From contig NZ_SLXQ01000007.1 in assembly GCF_004340875.1 (NCBI RefSeq), positions 124,001 to 188,000 on the forward strand: a stretch of 64,000 nucleotides of DNA, written 5' to 3'. The notes under the pieces are model-generated. The model saw only the letters and a program-made list of their open reading frames with translations. It was not told the origin of the DNA and ran no database searches. This stretch comes from Tamaricihabitans halophyticus (GTDB taxonomy: Bacteria > Actinomycetota > Actinomycetes > Mycobacteriales > Pseudonocardiaceae). Of the stretch, positions 1 through 10,203 are shown piece by piece; the first letter of the stretch is position 1, and each line of letters starts with the position of its first letter. The translations under genes and the position numbers were made by a program.

Positions 1-31
1 GGGTGACGAGCCCGTCACTTGGAGGTGTGGC

Positions 32-1402
32 GTGCGAGCGCGAAACGGGGAACAGGGGCCGGCTAGGTCCAGACGGACCAGCGGGTTTGGGCGGCTAGCC
101 GTTCTCGGCGCCGCGAGTCTGGCTGTGCTGTTGGGAGCCACCGGGACCGCTTCGGCGGTGCCACCGCCGCCACCGAACCCCAGTGACTCCGAGCTGGAAG
201 AGAGTCGGCAGGAAGCGAACACGCAGGCCAGCCGGGTCGGCCAGCTGACCAACCGGCTCGCCGAGGCCGAATCGCGACTGGTGAAGCTGCAGACCGAAGT
301 CGCCGTCAAGCTGGAAGACGCGGAGAAGGCGCGGGTGGACCTGCAAACGGCGCGGTCCGAAGCGGAAGAGGCGAAGCGGCTCGCCGGTGTGGCCGACCGG
401 GAAGCAAAGGCAGCCAACGCGAACATCCGGCGGGCGTACGACCAGGTCGACGAGTTCGTCGCGGGTAGTTATCAGCAGGGCAGTACGGTCGGTTCGGTCT
501 CCGCGTATCTGTCCGCGGACAGCCCGAAGGACCTACTGGCACGCGCCGATATGCTCGAATCGGTCAGCAGCGACCAACTCAATGGCCTCGAGGCCATGGA
601 ACGGGCGCGCACCGAGAAGGCGAACAAGGATTCCACCGCGCGGGCCGCGCTGCAACGAGCAGAGCGGGCCCAAACCACGGCTGAACAAGCCAAGGTGACC
701 GCCGATAACGCTCGGCAGACCGCGATCGAAGCGAGGGAGTCGCAGCGCGGGCGGACCAGCGAGGTCGAGGCGGAGAAGCGCGAGGTCGAGCAGCAGCTGC
801 ACCAGGCAAGGCTGCAGGCCGGGGGGCTCGAAGCGCAGCGGGCCCGGTACGAGGAATGGCAGGCGGCCAAGGCACAGGAGGAGGCCGAGGCGGCCGCGGC
901 AGCGGCCCAACAGCAGGCCGCCGCACCGCAGGCGTCGTCGCAGCAGGCCGCGGCGCCCTCGGGTGGTTCGGGCAGTGCCCCTCCGCCGGCGGCGAGCGGC
1001 GGTATCGAGTCGGTGATCGCCAGAGGAATGTCGCAGCTCGGCGTGCCTTACTCCTGGGGCGGCGGCAACGCCAATGGGCCAACCATCGGTGTCCGGGACG
1101 GAGGCGTCGCCGACTCCTACGGCGACTACATGAAGGTCGGATTCGACTGTTCCGGACTGATGGTCTACGCCTTTGCCGCGGTGGGCGTGCCGCTGCCGAA
1201 GTACAGCGGTTATCAGTACACGGCAGGACAACAGGTGCCGGTTTCGCAGATGCAGCGTGGGGACATGATCTTCTGGCCGGGCCACGTGGCGCTGTATCTC
1301 GGCAACGGACAGATGCTCGAGGCGCCGTACTCGGGTTCGCAGGTGCGGGTCGCGCCGGTGCGCTACGGCGGGATGCGGCCCTACGCGGTCCGGATGCTCT
1401 GA
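32..1402 (+). CDS. Secreted NlpC/P60 peptidoglycan endopeptidase, RipA-like
   Basis: This 456-residue exported wall hydrolase probably cuts peptide stems of peptidoglycan. Residues 15-42 form a signal peptide ending Ala-Ser-Ala. A Pro-rich stretch and a long Ala/Glu/Arg coiled coil (about 54-285) follow, then an Ala/Gln/Pro linker and a C-terminal NlpC/P60 domain (about 325-456). The nucleophile is Cys373 in FDCSGL and the general base is His418 in PGHVALYLG. GGAGG at 21-25 sits six bases before the GTG start. Domain order matches mycobacterial RipA, whose coiled coil blocks the catalytic cleft. The MoxR-DUF58-VWA set downstream also matches the ripA neighbourhood. Whether it hydrolyses D-Glu-mDAP bonds is inferred from the family. 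Confidence 0.93.
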   Translation: MRARNGEQGPARSRRTSGFGRLAVLGAASLAVLLGATGTASAVPPPPPNPSDSELEESRQEANTQASRVGQLTNRLAEAESRLVKLQTEVAVKLEDAEKARVDLQTARSEAEEAKRLAGVADREAKAANANIRRAYDQVDEFVAGSYQQGSTVGSVSAYLSADSPKDLLARADMLESVSSDQLNGLEAMERARTEKANKDSTARAALQRAERAQTTAEQAKVTADNARQTAIEARESQRGRTSEVEAEKREVEQQLHQARLQAGGLEAQRARYEEWQAAKAQEEAEAAAAAAQQQAAAPQASSQQAAAPSGGSGSAPPPAASGGIESVIARGMSQLGVPYSWGGGNANGPTIGVRDGGVADSYGDYMKVGFDCSGLMVYAFAAVGVPLPKYSGYQYTAGQQVPVSQMQRGDMIFWPGHVALYLGNGQMLEAPYSGSQVRVAPVRYGGMRPYAVRML

Positions 1403-1445
1403 GCCAGGTTGGGTCGCTCGTCCAACCGGTAGCCCCGGATATTGC

Positions 1446-1451
1446 TAGCTT
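1446..1451 (+). promoter_or_regulatory. Probable -10 box of a leaderless mobA-like transcript
   Basis: TAGCTT lies six bases before the ATG at 1458. This matches the actinobacterial TANNNT box and places the transcript start on the start codon. No Shine-Dalgarno site is visible. Confidence 0.5.
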
Positions 1452-1457
1452 CGCGCA

Positions 1458-2051
1458 ATGGCGACCGAACGGGACTACGGGGCGATCGTGCTTGCCGGTG
1501 GTCGAGCCAGCCGGCTGTCCGGAGTGGATAAACCAGCCCTGCTACTGGCTGGTGAAACTTTGCTCGACAGGGTGTTAGCAGCCGTGCCCGACGCCGACCC
1601 GCTCGTGGTGGTCGGACCGGATCGGACACTGACGGCACCGGGCGGGCAACCGATCCACCAGGTGCGGGAGCAGCCGCCCGGTGGCGGCCCGGTGGCCGCG
1701 GCGGTCGCTGGTCTGGCGGCACTGACTACCGCCGGCACCTCCCCAACCATGGTTGCCCTGCTTGCTGGTGATCTGGCTGGGTTGCGACCGGACACCGTGT
1801 CGCGGCTGCGTGGTGAGTTGACCGCGGCCGAGGCCGGCGCGGTGCTCGTCGACCTGCGGGGTCGGCGGCAGTGGTTGATCGGCGTCTGGTGGTTGGCCGC
1901 GTTGCGCGCCGCCATCCCGGCTGATCCGGTGAACAAGGCCCTGCGTACGGTGCTTGGCGGGCTTTCGGTGCGGGAGGTGCCTGCCCGGGAAGGCGAGACG
2001 GACGACGTGGATACCGAAGCGGATCTGCGTCGGCTGGGAATCGAGCGCTGA
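1458..2051 (+). CDS. MobA-like molybdenum cofactor nucleotidyltransferase
   Basis: This 197-residue protein has the NTP-transferase fold. LAGGRASRLSGVDKP near the N-terminus (residues about 12-26) is the GTP-binding loop with its Lys, and LLAGDLAGL in the middle carries the metal-binding Asp. The family transfers GMP or CMP to molybdopterin. Length matches MobA, although no molybdenum genes are nearby, so the exact substrate is inferred. It lies between the wall hydrolase and the MoxR operon and seems to be transcribed alone from the TAGCTT box just upstream. Confidence 0.82.
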   Translation: MATERDYGAIVLAGGRASRLSGVDKPALLLAGETLLDRVLAAVPDADPLVVVGPDRTLTAPGGQPIHQVREQPPGGGPVAAAVAGLAALTTAGTSPTMVALLAGDLAGLRPDTVSRLRGELTAAEAGAVLVDLRGRRQWLIGVWWLAALRAAIPADPVNKALRTVLGGLSVREVPAREGETDDVDTEADLRRLGIER

Positions 2052-2127
2052 GCAGCCTTCACAGCCGTGTTACCGATGATCCGGTTGCCTGTGGGTGAGC
2101 ATCGCGATACAACGAGGGAGAATGGCA

Positions 2128-3240
2128 GTGACGGAGGCCGGGCAAGGGGAATCGGCGCAGCGGGAAGTCGCCCAGCGGGAGGTGGCGGCGAGTAGCGGCA
2201 CGGCGCCTCAGGCGGGCACGCCGGCCAAGGACGCGCAGCTGCTCGAACGCACGGTTTTCGAGGTCAAACGTGTCATCGTCGGTCAGGATCGGCTAGTCGA
2301 GCGGATGCTGGTTGGCCTGCTCGCGAAGGGACACCTGCTGCTCGAAGGTGTGCCCGGTGTGGCCAAGACCCTCGCGGTGGAGACCTTCTCGCGGGTCGTT
2401 GGCGGGTCGTTCTCCCGCGTGCAGTTCACCCCGGACCTGGTGCCCGCGGATATTCTCGGTACCCGGATCTACCGGCAGGGCAGCGAATCCTTTGATGTCG
2501 AGCTCGGCCCCGTGGTCTCGAACTTCGTACTCGCCGATGAGATCAACAGGGCGCCGGCGAAGGTGCAGTCCGCGATGCTCGAGGTGATGGCCGAGCGGCA
2601 TGTGTCGATCGGTGGCACGACTTTCCCCATGCCGGATCCGTTCCTGGTACTGGCCACGCAGAACCCGATCGAGAACGAGGGTGTCTATCCGCTGCCCGAG
2701 GCGCAGCGTGACCGCTTCCTCTTCAAGATCGTCGTGGAGTATCCCACCGCGGAGGAAGAGCGCGAGATCATCTACCGGATGGGTATCACGCCGCCGGAGG
2801 CGCAGCAGGTCCTCACTCCGGAAGAGCTGACCCGACTGCAGGGCGTCGCCGCGCAGGTGTTCGTGCATCACGCCCTTGTGGACTATGTCGTGCGACTGGT
2901 GCTTGCCACCCGTACCCCGAACGACCACGGTCTGTCCGATGTGGCCGGTTGGGTGTCCTATGGTGCCTCGCCGAGGGCAAGCCTGGGGATCATTTCCGCG
3001 GCGCGGGCGCTCGCGTTGGTACGTGGCAGGGACTATGTGCTGCCGCAGGACATTGTGGACGTCGTGCCGGACGTGATCCGGCATCGACTGGTGCTTTCCT
3101 ATGACGCGCTCGCCGATGGCGTACCACTCGATCACATCATTTCCCGCGTACTGCAGACCGTGCCGCTGCCGCAGGTCTCCGCCAGGCCAGGGACCGGTCC
3201 CGCGCAGCAAACACCCGTCGGTGCGCCAACCGGAGCGTGA
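2128..3240 (+). CDS. moxR1: MoxR-family AAA+ ATPase
   Basis: This 370-residue AAA+ ATPase has Walker A GVPGVAKT, Walker B LADEIN and a sensor-1 segment ATQNPIE, in the usual MoxR order. The family works as a chaperone or remodelling ATPase with VWA partners. The GTG at 2128 was chosen because GAGGGAG at 2114-2120 is seven bases upstream. The in-frame ATG at 2122 is too close to that site, and a GTG at 2095 has none. A DUF58 and a VWA gene follow at short spacing, forming the conserved MoxR operon. The first 30 residues are low complexity. Confidence 0.93.
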   Translation: MTEAGQGESAQREVAQREVAASSGTAPQAGTPAKDAQLLERTVFEVKRVIVGQDRLVERMLVGLLAKGHLLLEGVPGVAKTLAVETFSRVVGGSFSRVQFTPDLVPADILGTRIYRQGSESFDVELGPVVSNFVLADEINRAPAKVQSAMLEVMAERHVSIGGTTFPMPDPFLVLATQNPIENEGVYPLPEAQRDRFLFKIVVEYPTAEEEREIIYRMGITPPEAQQVLTPEELTRLQGVAAQVFVHHALVDYVVRLVLATRTPNDHGLSDVAGWVSYGASPRASLGIISAARALALVRGRDYVLPQDIVDVVPDVIRHRLVLSYDALADGVPLDHIISRVLQTVPLPQVSARPGTGPAQQTPVGAPTGA

Positions 3241-3246
3241 GTCGAG

Positions 3247-4215
3247 GTGACATCGCCGTTCGCCGGGAACGAACCCGCCGCCGACGCGGCCGCCCGGCCT
3301 TCCTGGGCTCCGCCGGTCCTACGCGGCGACAGGTTGGAGGCGGGACTGCGGACGCTGGAACTGGATGTGCGACGCCGCCTGGACGGCCTGCTTCAGGGTA
3401 ACCACCTTGGACTGGTTCCGGGGCCGGGCTCGGAACCAGGGGAGGCCAGGCCGTACCAACCAGGTGACGATGTGCGCCGAATGGACTGGGCCGTCACGGC
3501 ACGCACGACCGAGCCACATATCCGGGAAACGGTCGCGGACCGCGAGCTGGAGACCTGGATCGTCGCGGATCTGTCCGCCAGCCTCGATTTCGGCACCGCG
3601 TTGTGCGAGAAACGGGATCTGGTGGTGTGCGCGGTTGCCGCGATCGCACACCTCACCCGAGGCGGTGGTAACCGGATCGGTGCGCTGATCTCGACCGGCG
3701 AGCGGTTGGTGCGGGTGCCACCCCGAGGCGGTATCGCGCACACACGTGGGCTGGTCCGCAAGATCGCCGAGATGCCCAGGGCTCCCGAGGGAACCAGGGG
3801 CGATCTCGCGGCCGCGGTCGAGCAGCTCCGGCGGCCACCCCGCCGCAGAGGGCTGGCCGTGGTGCTCTCGGATTTTCTCGGAGACCCTGCCTGGCAACGC
3901 CCGCTGCGCGCGCTGTCCGCCCGGCATGAACTGATCGGCGTGGAAGTTGTTGATCCCCGGGACGTCGAGCTGCCGGACGTGGGCACCGTGGTACTCGCGG
4001 ATCCGGAGAGTGGCAAGCAGCGGGAGGTGCACGCTTCCCCGTTGCTCCGCAAGGAATTCGCCGCCGCCGCGGCGGAGCACCGGTCGGTGGTCGCGGCCGG
4101 CCTGCGCCGTGCGGGTGCCGGTCATCTGGTCCTACGCACCGATGCCGACTGGATCGCGGACATCGTGCGGTTCGTCGTCCGCCGTAAGCGTCGTTGGTCT
4201 GGAGGAGTCGCCTGA
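3247..4215 (+). CDS. DUF58 domain protein of the MoxR operon
   Basis: This 322-residue cytoplasmic protein has the DUF58 signature RPYQPGDDVRRMDWAVTART around residues 73-92 and a VWA-like C-terminal half (LAVVLSDFLGD). Proteins of this family are constant partners of MoxR ATPases, but their biochemical role is poorly defined. It begins seven bases after the moxR stop with a GTG. Its TGA overlaps the ATG of the next gene (TGATG at 4213-4217), which indicates translational coupling. Confidence 0.9.
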   Translation: MTSPFAGNEPAADAAARPSWAPPVLRGDRLEAGLRTLELDVRRRLDGLLQGNHLGLVPGPGSEPGEARPYQPGDDVRRMDWAVTARTTEPHIRETVADRELETWIVADLSASLDFGTALCEKRDLVVCAVAAIAHLTRGGGNRIGALISTGERLVRVPPRGGIAHTRGLVRKIAEMPRAPEGTRGDLAAAVEQLRRPPRRRGLAVVLSDFLGDPAWQRPLRALSARHELIGVEVVDPRDVELPDVGTVVLADPESGKQREVHASPLLRKEFAAAAAEHRSVVAAGLRRAGAGHLVLRTDADWIADIVRFVVRRKRRWSGGVA

Positions 4216-5207
4216 TGCTCGGACTCAGCCTGTCCGGCTTCACCGCGGCGTGGTGGCTTGTGCTGCTGGCCGTTGTGGTGGCACTTGCGGTCGGCTATGT
4301 GCTGGTCCAGCGACGGCGCCGGAAACGCGTCCTGCGGTTCAGCAATCTCGAACTGCTGGAGAAGGTCGCGCCAGCGCGGCCGCACTGGGTGCGGCATGTA
4401 CCACCGGCCTTGCTGCTGGTCGCGTTGGTGTTTCTCACCGTGGCACTAGCTGGGCCGACCGCGGAGCAGAAGGTACCGCGGAACAGGGCCACGGTCATGC
4501 TCGCGATGGACGTTTCGCTGTCCATGGAGGCGACCGACGTCCAGCCGACGCGGCTCAGGGCAGCGCAGGCTTCCGCGAAGTCGTTCGCCGGCGGACTGAC
4601 GTCTGGGGTCAACCTGGGGTTGATCTCGTTCGCTGGCACGGCGACCGTGGCGGTATCGCCGACTACCGACCGGGAGAGCGTGAAACAGGGGATTGACGGC
4701 TTGAAACTGACCGAGTCCACGGCGACCGGTGAGGCCATTTTCGCCGCCATTCAGACGATCCAGGGGTTCTCGCAGGTCGTTTCCGGCCCGGAAGGGCCAC
4801 CGCCGGCACATATCGTGCTGATGACCGATGGTAAGCAAACGGTGCCGTCGTTCGACCAGAACGCGCCGCGTGGCGCGTTCACCGCAGCCAGGGCAGCCAA
4901 GGAAGAGGGCATTCCGGTGTCCACGATCTCCTTCGGCACGGTCGAGGGCGTGGTTGATATCCGCGGTAATCCGCAACCGGTTCCGGTGGATGACGCGTCC
5001 ATGGAGGAGATCGCCCGGATCTCGGGCGGAGATTTCTACCGCGCGGAGACCGCGGGACAGCTTGACGCGGTCTATGACACCTTGGGTGAGCAGATCGGCT
5101 ACGAGATGAAGGAAGCCGACGCGAGCAAACCGTGGTTGCTGTTCGGCACTGTGGCCGCGCTGATCGCGGCTGCCGGCGCGCTGACCGTGAACCAGCGCTT
5201 GCCGTGA
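4215..5207 (+). CDS. Membrane-anchored VWA domain protein
   Basis: This 330-residue membrane protein has two N-terminal transmembrane segments (about 9-31 and 62-82), a von Willebrand A domain and a third hydrophobic segment near the C-terminus. The metal-ion site is Asp99-Val-Ser101-Leu-Ser103. The ATG at 4215 is preferred over upstream in-frame codons because GGAGGAG at 4201-4207 is correctly spaced and the ATG overlaps the DUF58 stop. It is the third gene of the MoxR operon and the likely client or partner of the ATPase. The operon is next to a wall hydrolase, suggesting a cell-envelope role. Confidence 0.9.
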   Translation: MLGLSLSGFTAAWWLVLLAVVVALAVGYVLVQRRRRKRVLRFSNLELLEKVAPARPHWVRHVPPALLLVALVFLTVALAGPTAEQKVPRNRATVMLAMDVSLSMEATDVQPTRLRAAQASAKSFAGGLTSGVNLGLISFAGTATVAVSPTTDRESVKQGIDGLKLTESTATGEAIFAAIQTIQGFSQVVSGPEGPPPAHIVLMTDGKQTVPSFDQNAPRGAFTAARAAKEEGIPVSTISFGTVEGVVDIRGNPQPVPVDDASMEEIARISGGDFYRAETAGQLDAVYDTLGEQIGYEMKEADASKPWLLFGTVAALIAAAGALTVNQRLP

Positions 5208-5265
5208 CGATTGCCGCGGGTGAGTTTGCGCGCCTGCGGCGAAGCGTGACCGAGTGGGGCGATAG

Positions 5266-6009
<744 letters not shown>

Positions 6010-6063
6010 TCAGGATTGCCACCCGCGGAAACTTCGGAAATCTCTGACAGGAAAGGATTCGGC

Positions 6064-6831
6064 GTGTCCGGACTGCTCGAAGGTAAACGACTGTTGATCA
6101 CCGGAGTGATCACCGATTCCTCCATGGCCTTTCATGCGGCGAAGGTGGCCCAAGAGCAAGGCGCCCAGGTGGTGTTGACCGGCTTCGGTCGACTGAGCCT
6201 GGTTGAGCGCATCGCCAAGCGACTTCCCACGCCCGCGCCAGTGCTCGAACTGGACGTGCAGAACCAGGAGCACCTGGACACGCTCGCCGAGCGGGTCGGC
6301 GAACACCTCGACGGCCTCGATGGCGTGTTGCATTCGATCGCGTTCGCTCCGCAGTCCTGCCTCGGCGGCGAGTTCCTGGACGCGCCATGGGAGGACGTGG
6401 CCACCGCGTTCCAGGTCTCGACCTACTCGATGAAGTCGGTAGCGGTTGCCTGCCTGCCGCTGTTCGGTGGCGGCGGTTCCGTGGTGGGCATGGACTTCGA
6501 CGCGCGGGTGGCGTGGCCGATCTACGACTGGATGGGCGTCGCCAAGGCGGGTCTGGAGTCGACCACCCGGTACCTCGCGCGGGAGCTTGGCCCGAAGGGA
6601 ATTCGGGTCAACCTCGTTTCCGCGGGGCCGGTGCGCACCATGGCGGCGAAATCGATCCCCGGCTTCGAGGTGGTCGAGGACTCCTGGGGGGAGCGCGCCC
6701 CTCTTGGCTGGGACGTCAACGACCCGACTCCGGTCGCGAAGTCCGTCTGCGCACTGCTTTCCGATTGGCTGCCGGCGACAACGGGTTCCATGGTGATGGT
6801 CGACGGCGGCGTGCACGCGATGGGTATGTGA
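6064..6831 (+). CDS. inhA: Enoyl-ACP reductase (InhA/FabI family)
   Basis: This 255-residue NADH-dependent enoyl-ACP reductase catalyses the last step of the elongation cycle. The N-terminal [11 protein letters not shown] nucleotide loop and the segment YDWMGVAK, with catalytic Tyr and Lys, are intact. The GTG at 6064 follows AGGAAAGGA and gives the InhA-like N-terminus; an open frame continues to 6016. The substrate loop after GPVRT is about ten residues shorter than in M. tuberculosis InhA, as expected for shorter acyl chains. It overlaps the hemH start by one base (TGATG). Confidence 0.93.
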   Translation: MSGLLEGKRLLITGVITDSSMAFHAAKVAQEQGAQVVLTGFGRLSLVERIAKRLPTPAPVLELDVQNQEHLDTLAERVGEHLDGLDGVLHSIAFAPQSCLGGEFLDAPWEDVATAFQVSTYSMKSVAVACLPLFGGGGSVVGMDFDARVAWPIYDWMGVAKAGLESTTRYLARELGPKGIRVNLVSAGPVRTMAAKSIPGFEVVEDSWGERAPLGWDVNDPTPVAKSVCALLSDWLPATTGSMVMVDGGVHAMGM

Positions 6832-7865
6832 TGAGCTACGACGCGCTGCTGTGGCTGTCCTTCGGCGGCCCGGAGGGGCCGGCCGACGTGCGGCCATTCC
6901 TGGAGAACGTGACCAGGGGGCGGGGCGTACCGCCGGAGCGGCTGGATGAGGTAGAGGAGCATTACCAGCACTTTGGTGGCGTCTCACCGATCAACGCGCT
7001 GAACCGCGCGGCGATCGAGGCCGTACGTGCGGAACTGACCAGGCGTGAGCTTGATCTGCCGGTGTACTTCGGGAACCGGAACTGGCATCCGCTTGCCGAA
7101 GACACCGTGGGGCAGATGGCCAGCGATGGCATCCAACGGGCACTCGTCTTTGCGACCAGCGCCTACGGCGGTTACTCCGCCTGCCGCCAGTATGACGAGG
7201 ACATCGTCCGTGCCAGGGCGGCCTGCGGCCCAGCCGCGCCGGAACTGGTGAAGCTCCGCCAGTTCTTCGACCATCCGCTGTTCATCACGGCCTTCGCGGA
7301 TGCCGTCCGGGCGGCCATGGCGACGTTGTCCGAACCATCGACGGCCCGGGTGGTGTTCACCGCACATTCGGTACCGGTGAGCGCCGACGCGGCCGCGGGG
7401 CCAGCGGAATCCGGTGGGCATCGCTATTCCGCGCAGGTCGCCGAGGCGGCTCGGCTGGTGGCCACCGAACTCGGCGTCGCGGACTATGACGTGGTGTGGC
7501 AGTCGCGCTCGGGTCCGGCTCACATTCCCTGGCTCGAACCGGACATCGTGGACCACCTCGACACCCTGCACGACAAGGGTGTTGCGGCGGTTGTGGTGTG
7601 CCCGATCGGGTTCGTCAGTGATCACCTCGAAGTGATCTGGGACCTGGATAGTGAAGCAAAGGACCGAGCGGGCGAACTGGGGATCGAGTTTGCCAGGGCA
7701 GCCACTCCGGGGACGGATCAGCGGTTCGCCGAGCTCGTCGTGGAACTGGTTGCCGAACACGTGTCTGATGTGCCCGCCAGAGCACTGTCGGCGTTTCCCA
7801 GCGCCGGCTGCACGGTTAACGGCGAGCCGTGTGCCACGGACTGTTGCGTCCAGCCACGGCGCTAG
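6831..7865 (+). CDS. hemH: Ferrochelatase, probably coproporphyrin type
   Basis: This 344-residue enzyme inserts iron into a porphyrin. In Actinobacteria the substrate is normally coproporphyrin III (CpfC). The catalytic His is in FTAHSVP and the family signature [14 protein letters not shown] is present. Cys327, Cys334, Cys338 and Cys339 near the C-terminus, together with a Cys in SACRQYDED, fit the [2Fe-2S] cluster known from actinobacterial ferrochelatases. The ATG at 6831 overlaps the inhA stop, so the two are coupled. The same reading frame stays open far upstream across inhA, but that part is antisense-free shadow coding. Confidence 0.93.
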   Translation: MSYDALLWLSFGGPEGPADVRPFLENVTRGRGVPPERLDEVEEHYQHFGGVSPINALNRAAIEAVRAELTRRELDLPVYFGNRNWHPLAEDTVGQMASDGIQRALVFATSAYGGYSACRQYDEDIVRARAACGPAAPELVKLRQFFDHPLFITAFADAVRAAMATLSEPSTARVVFTAHSVPVSADAAAGPAESGGHRYSAQVAEAARLVATELGVADYDVVWQSRSGPAHIPWLEPDIVDHLDTLHDKGVAAVVVCPIGFVSDHLEVIWDLDSEAKDRAGELGIEFARAATPGTDQRFAELVVELVAEHVSDVPARALSAFPSAGCTVNGEPCATDCCVQPRR

Positions 7866-7890
7866 CGAGGGCGTTCGGACCCCGCTCGCG

Positions 7891-8712
7891 TCAGTAGTGA
7901 TCGGCGCCCTCGGCAAGCACGCGAATCGCTTCGTGTACGGCAGCGGTCCGTGCGGCGCGGACCGCGGCGTCCAGCGGTCGTAGCGCGTCGGCACGCTGGT
8001 TCGCCGCTGCGGACGACAGCGCGGCGCCCGGTTCGTCTTCGGCGGCGAGCTGCAGAATCGTCGCTACCTCGTTCGCGCGCTGGAGTACCCGCAGGGCACG
8101 TTGTGGCATACCCGCCGGCCAATCCGGGTCCGGGCGGGTTGCCAAACGTCCGCGCAGTTCGTCCCGGACACCGGGGCGTCCCTTGGCGACATCAAGCGAT
8201 TGCAGCGTCGCGGCGCTGCTGCGGAGTGCCTCGCTGAGGGCGTGTTCGGCTTCGCCGAGTCCAACGTGCTCGACTACCGCCGTGCTCGGCAGGGTATGCA
8301 CCGTCCAGCTGAGCACCTGGTCGGCGGCGGGTACCGGGACAAGGCCGAATCGGGCGCCGGTAAGCACCACACCCTCCCGCGCGGTGAGCGCCGCGGTGGC
8401 GAAACTGGTCTGCCCGCCGAGGCCACGCACGTCCCCCGGTGCGGGAAGTACCAACCGGGTGCCCACCGTGCCAACCCTGCGCAGCGCGGCGAGCAGTTGG
8501 ACTGGGCTCGCTGGATAACTTCCGCGCATCGGCAGGTCAAGCTCATCGGCGGCAGTGTGATCGGCCGCAACGACATCGTGGTGCTCGCGCCATACCGCGA
8601 GTGCGTCCAGGACGTCATCGGTCGCCGCGGCGCCGTGCAACCAGGCCGCGGTCCACACGGCGAAACTCGCACTTGGGCAGCTCACGCCGAAAAAGGGTAC
8701 GGGGTGGCCCAT
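7891..8712 (-). CDS. Conserved actinobacterial protein of unknown function (Rv1486c-like position)
   Basis: This cytoplasmic Ala/Arg-rich protein of about 273 residues has no motif I recognise. It is convergent with hemH, 25 bases away, exactly where M. tuberculosis has Rv1486c, a conserved protein of similar size. The ATG at 8712 is one option. A TTG at 8736 extends it by eight residues and a GTG a few codons further in is also possible; none has a clear ribosome site. Coding is supported by the strand-specific codon pattern and by the lack of a convincing frame on the other strand. Confidence 0.7.
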   Translation of the reverse strand: MGHPVPFFGVSCPSASFAVWTAAWLHGAAATDDVLDALAVWREHHDVVAADHTAADELDLPMRGSYPASPVQLLAALRRVGTVGTRLVLPAPGDVRGLGGQTSFATAALTAREGVVLTGARFGLVPVPAADQVLSWTVHTLPSTAVVEHVGLGEAEHALSEALRSSAATLQSLDVAKGRPGVRDELRGRLATRPDPDWPAGMPQRALRVLQRANEVATILQLAAEDEPGAALSSAAANQRADALRPLDAAVRAARTAAVHEAIRVLAEGADHY

Positions 8713-8775
8713 GGGGAACGCGAGTTGCCTTGGCAACTGGCACGGGTGTGCGTCGCGCCGCGCGGCCGAGTTGCG

Positions 8776-8781
8776 TAGCGT
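8776..8781 (+). promoter_or_regulatory. Probable -10 box of a leaderless AAA+ gene transcript
   Basis: TAGCGT lies seven bases before the GTG at 8789. There is no Shine-Dalgarno site. This supports the GTG at 8789 as the translation start. Confidence 0.45.
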
Positions 8782-8788
8782 CGGTGTG

Positions 8789-10186
8789 GTGACTATCGCA
8801 CCCGCACAGCTACCCAGGACCGTCGGTGCGCTACGGGCCGCTGGCTATGCCCCGAAATCGGTCAAGGCGGAAATCGCGGATAATCTACTGAGCCGGTTGC
8901 GTGCTGGTGACCAGGTATGGCCAGGCATCGTCGGGTTCGATGACACCGTGCTGCCCCAGCTGGAGCGCGCGCTGCTCGCTCGCCACGACCTGGTGCTACT
9001 GGGTGAGCGTGGTCAGGGCAAGACCCGCCTGCTGCGCACTCTCGCTGGACTGCTTGACGAGTGGACCCCGGTGATCGACGGTTCCGAGCTTGGCGAGCAT
9101 CCACTGGCCCCGATTGCCCCGGAATCCGTGCGCAGGGCGCGCGAGCTCGGCGACGAACTACCGGTCAACTGGAGACATCGCGAGGAGCGCTATACCGAGA
9201 AACTTGCTACGCCGGACACATCGGTCGGTGACCTGATCGGTGACGTAGATCCGGTGAAGGTGGCGGAAGGGCGCAGCCTCGGTGATCCCGAGACTATCCA
9301 CTTCGGACTTGTGCCGCGTGCGCACCGTGGCATCGTGGCGATCAACGAGTTGCCGGACTTGGCCGAGCGGATCCAGGTGGCGTTGCTGAACGTCATGGAG
9401 GAAAGGGATATCCAGGTGCGCGGGTACCCCTTGCGGCTGCCGTTGGATGTGCTCCTCGTGGCGACCGCGAACCCCGAGGATTACACGAACCGGGGCCGGA
9501 TCATCACCCCACTGAAGGACCGCTTCGGCGCCGAGATACAGACGCACTACCCACTCGACGTGGCCGCCGAGGCGGCACTGGTGCGCCAGGAAGCGGAGCT
9601 GGTCGCCGAAGTTGGCACACCGCTCGTCGAAGTACTCGCGCGGTTCGTTCGCGAGCTCCGCGAGGCACCGGTGATCGATCAGCGATCCGGCGTTTCCGCC
9701 AGATTCGCGGTGGCCGCCGCCGAGACGGTCGCCGCCGCGGCGTTGCGGCGATCCGCGCTGACCGGTGAAACCGAGGCCGTGGCACGGCCGATCGATCTGG
9801 AATCGGTGCCCGAGGCGCTACGCGGCAAGCTCGAGTTCGAATCCGGCGAACAGGGTCGGGAGCAGGAGCACCTGGGGTACTTCCTGCGCAGAGCGTTCGC
9901 CGAGACCGCGCGGGACAAGCTGGCCGGACTTGACCTGCGGCCGCTGATCGAAGTGGTCGCGGACGGGAACCTGGTCGCCACGGGGGAGCGGGTCGCCGCG
10001 GGCGAGTTGCTCCGAGCGTTGCCAGAACTGCCTGTTCTGCACGAGGTCGCCGCTCGGCTCGGGGTGAACTCCAGTGACCCGGACGGCCGGATCGCCGCCG
10101 CCGTGGAGTTCGCGTTGGAATCGCTGTACCTGCGTCGCAAGTTGGCCAAGGACACCGAGGGCGGTACCAGCGTCTACGGGCCGTAA
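8789..10186 (+). CDS. Magnesium-chelatase-like AAA+ ATPase
   Basis: This 465-residue AAA+ ATPase resembles the ChlI/BchI and MoxR branch. Walker A is GERGQGKTR near residue 70, the Walker B region is IVAINELPDL, and VATANPEDYTNRGR is the sensor segment. Partners of this type energise VWA proteins, here the gene 17 bases downstream. Chlorophyll is not made by such bacteria, so true Mg-chelatase activity is unlikely. The GTG at 8789 (or the adjacent GTG at 8786) was chosen from the -10 box upstream; the frame is open to 8711 without a ribosome site. Confidence 0.85.
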   Translation: MTIAPAQLPRTVGALRAAGYAPKSVKAEIADNLLSRLRAGDQVWPGIVGFDDTVLPQLERALLARHDLVLLGERGQGKTRLLRTLAGLLDEWTPVIDGSELGEHPLAPIAPESVRRARELGDELPVNWRHREERYTEKLATPDTSVGDLIGDVDPVKVAEGRSLGDPETIHFGLVPRAHRGIVAINELPDLAERIQVALLNVMEERDIQVRGYPLRLPLDVLLVATANPEDYTNRGRIITPLKDRFGAEIQTHYPLDVAAEAALVRQEAELVAEVGTPLVEVLARFVRELREAPVIDQRSGVSARFAVAAAETVAAAALRRSALTGETEAVARPIDLESVPEALRGKLEFESGEQGREQEHLGYFLRRAFAETARDKLAGLDLRPLIEVVADGNLVATGERVAAGELLRALPELPVLHEVAARLGVNSSDPDGRIAAAVEFALESLYLRRKLAKDTEGGTSVYGP

Positions 10187-10203
10187 AACCGCACGGAGGA
10201 ACG

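Noticed and set aside
6387-6830. Upstream extension of the hemH frame inside inhA
   Set aside because: The ATG at 6831 overlaps the inhA stop and begins the conserved N-terminus; the extension is shadow.
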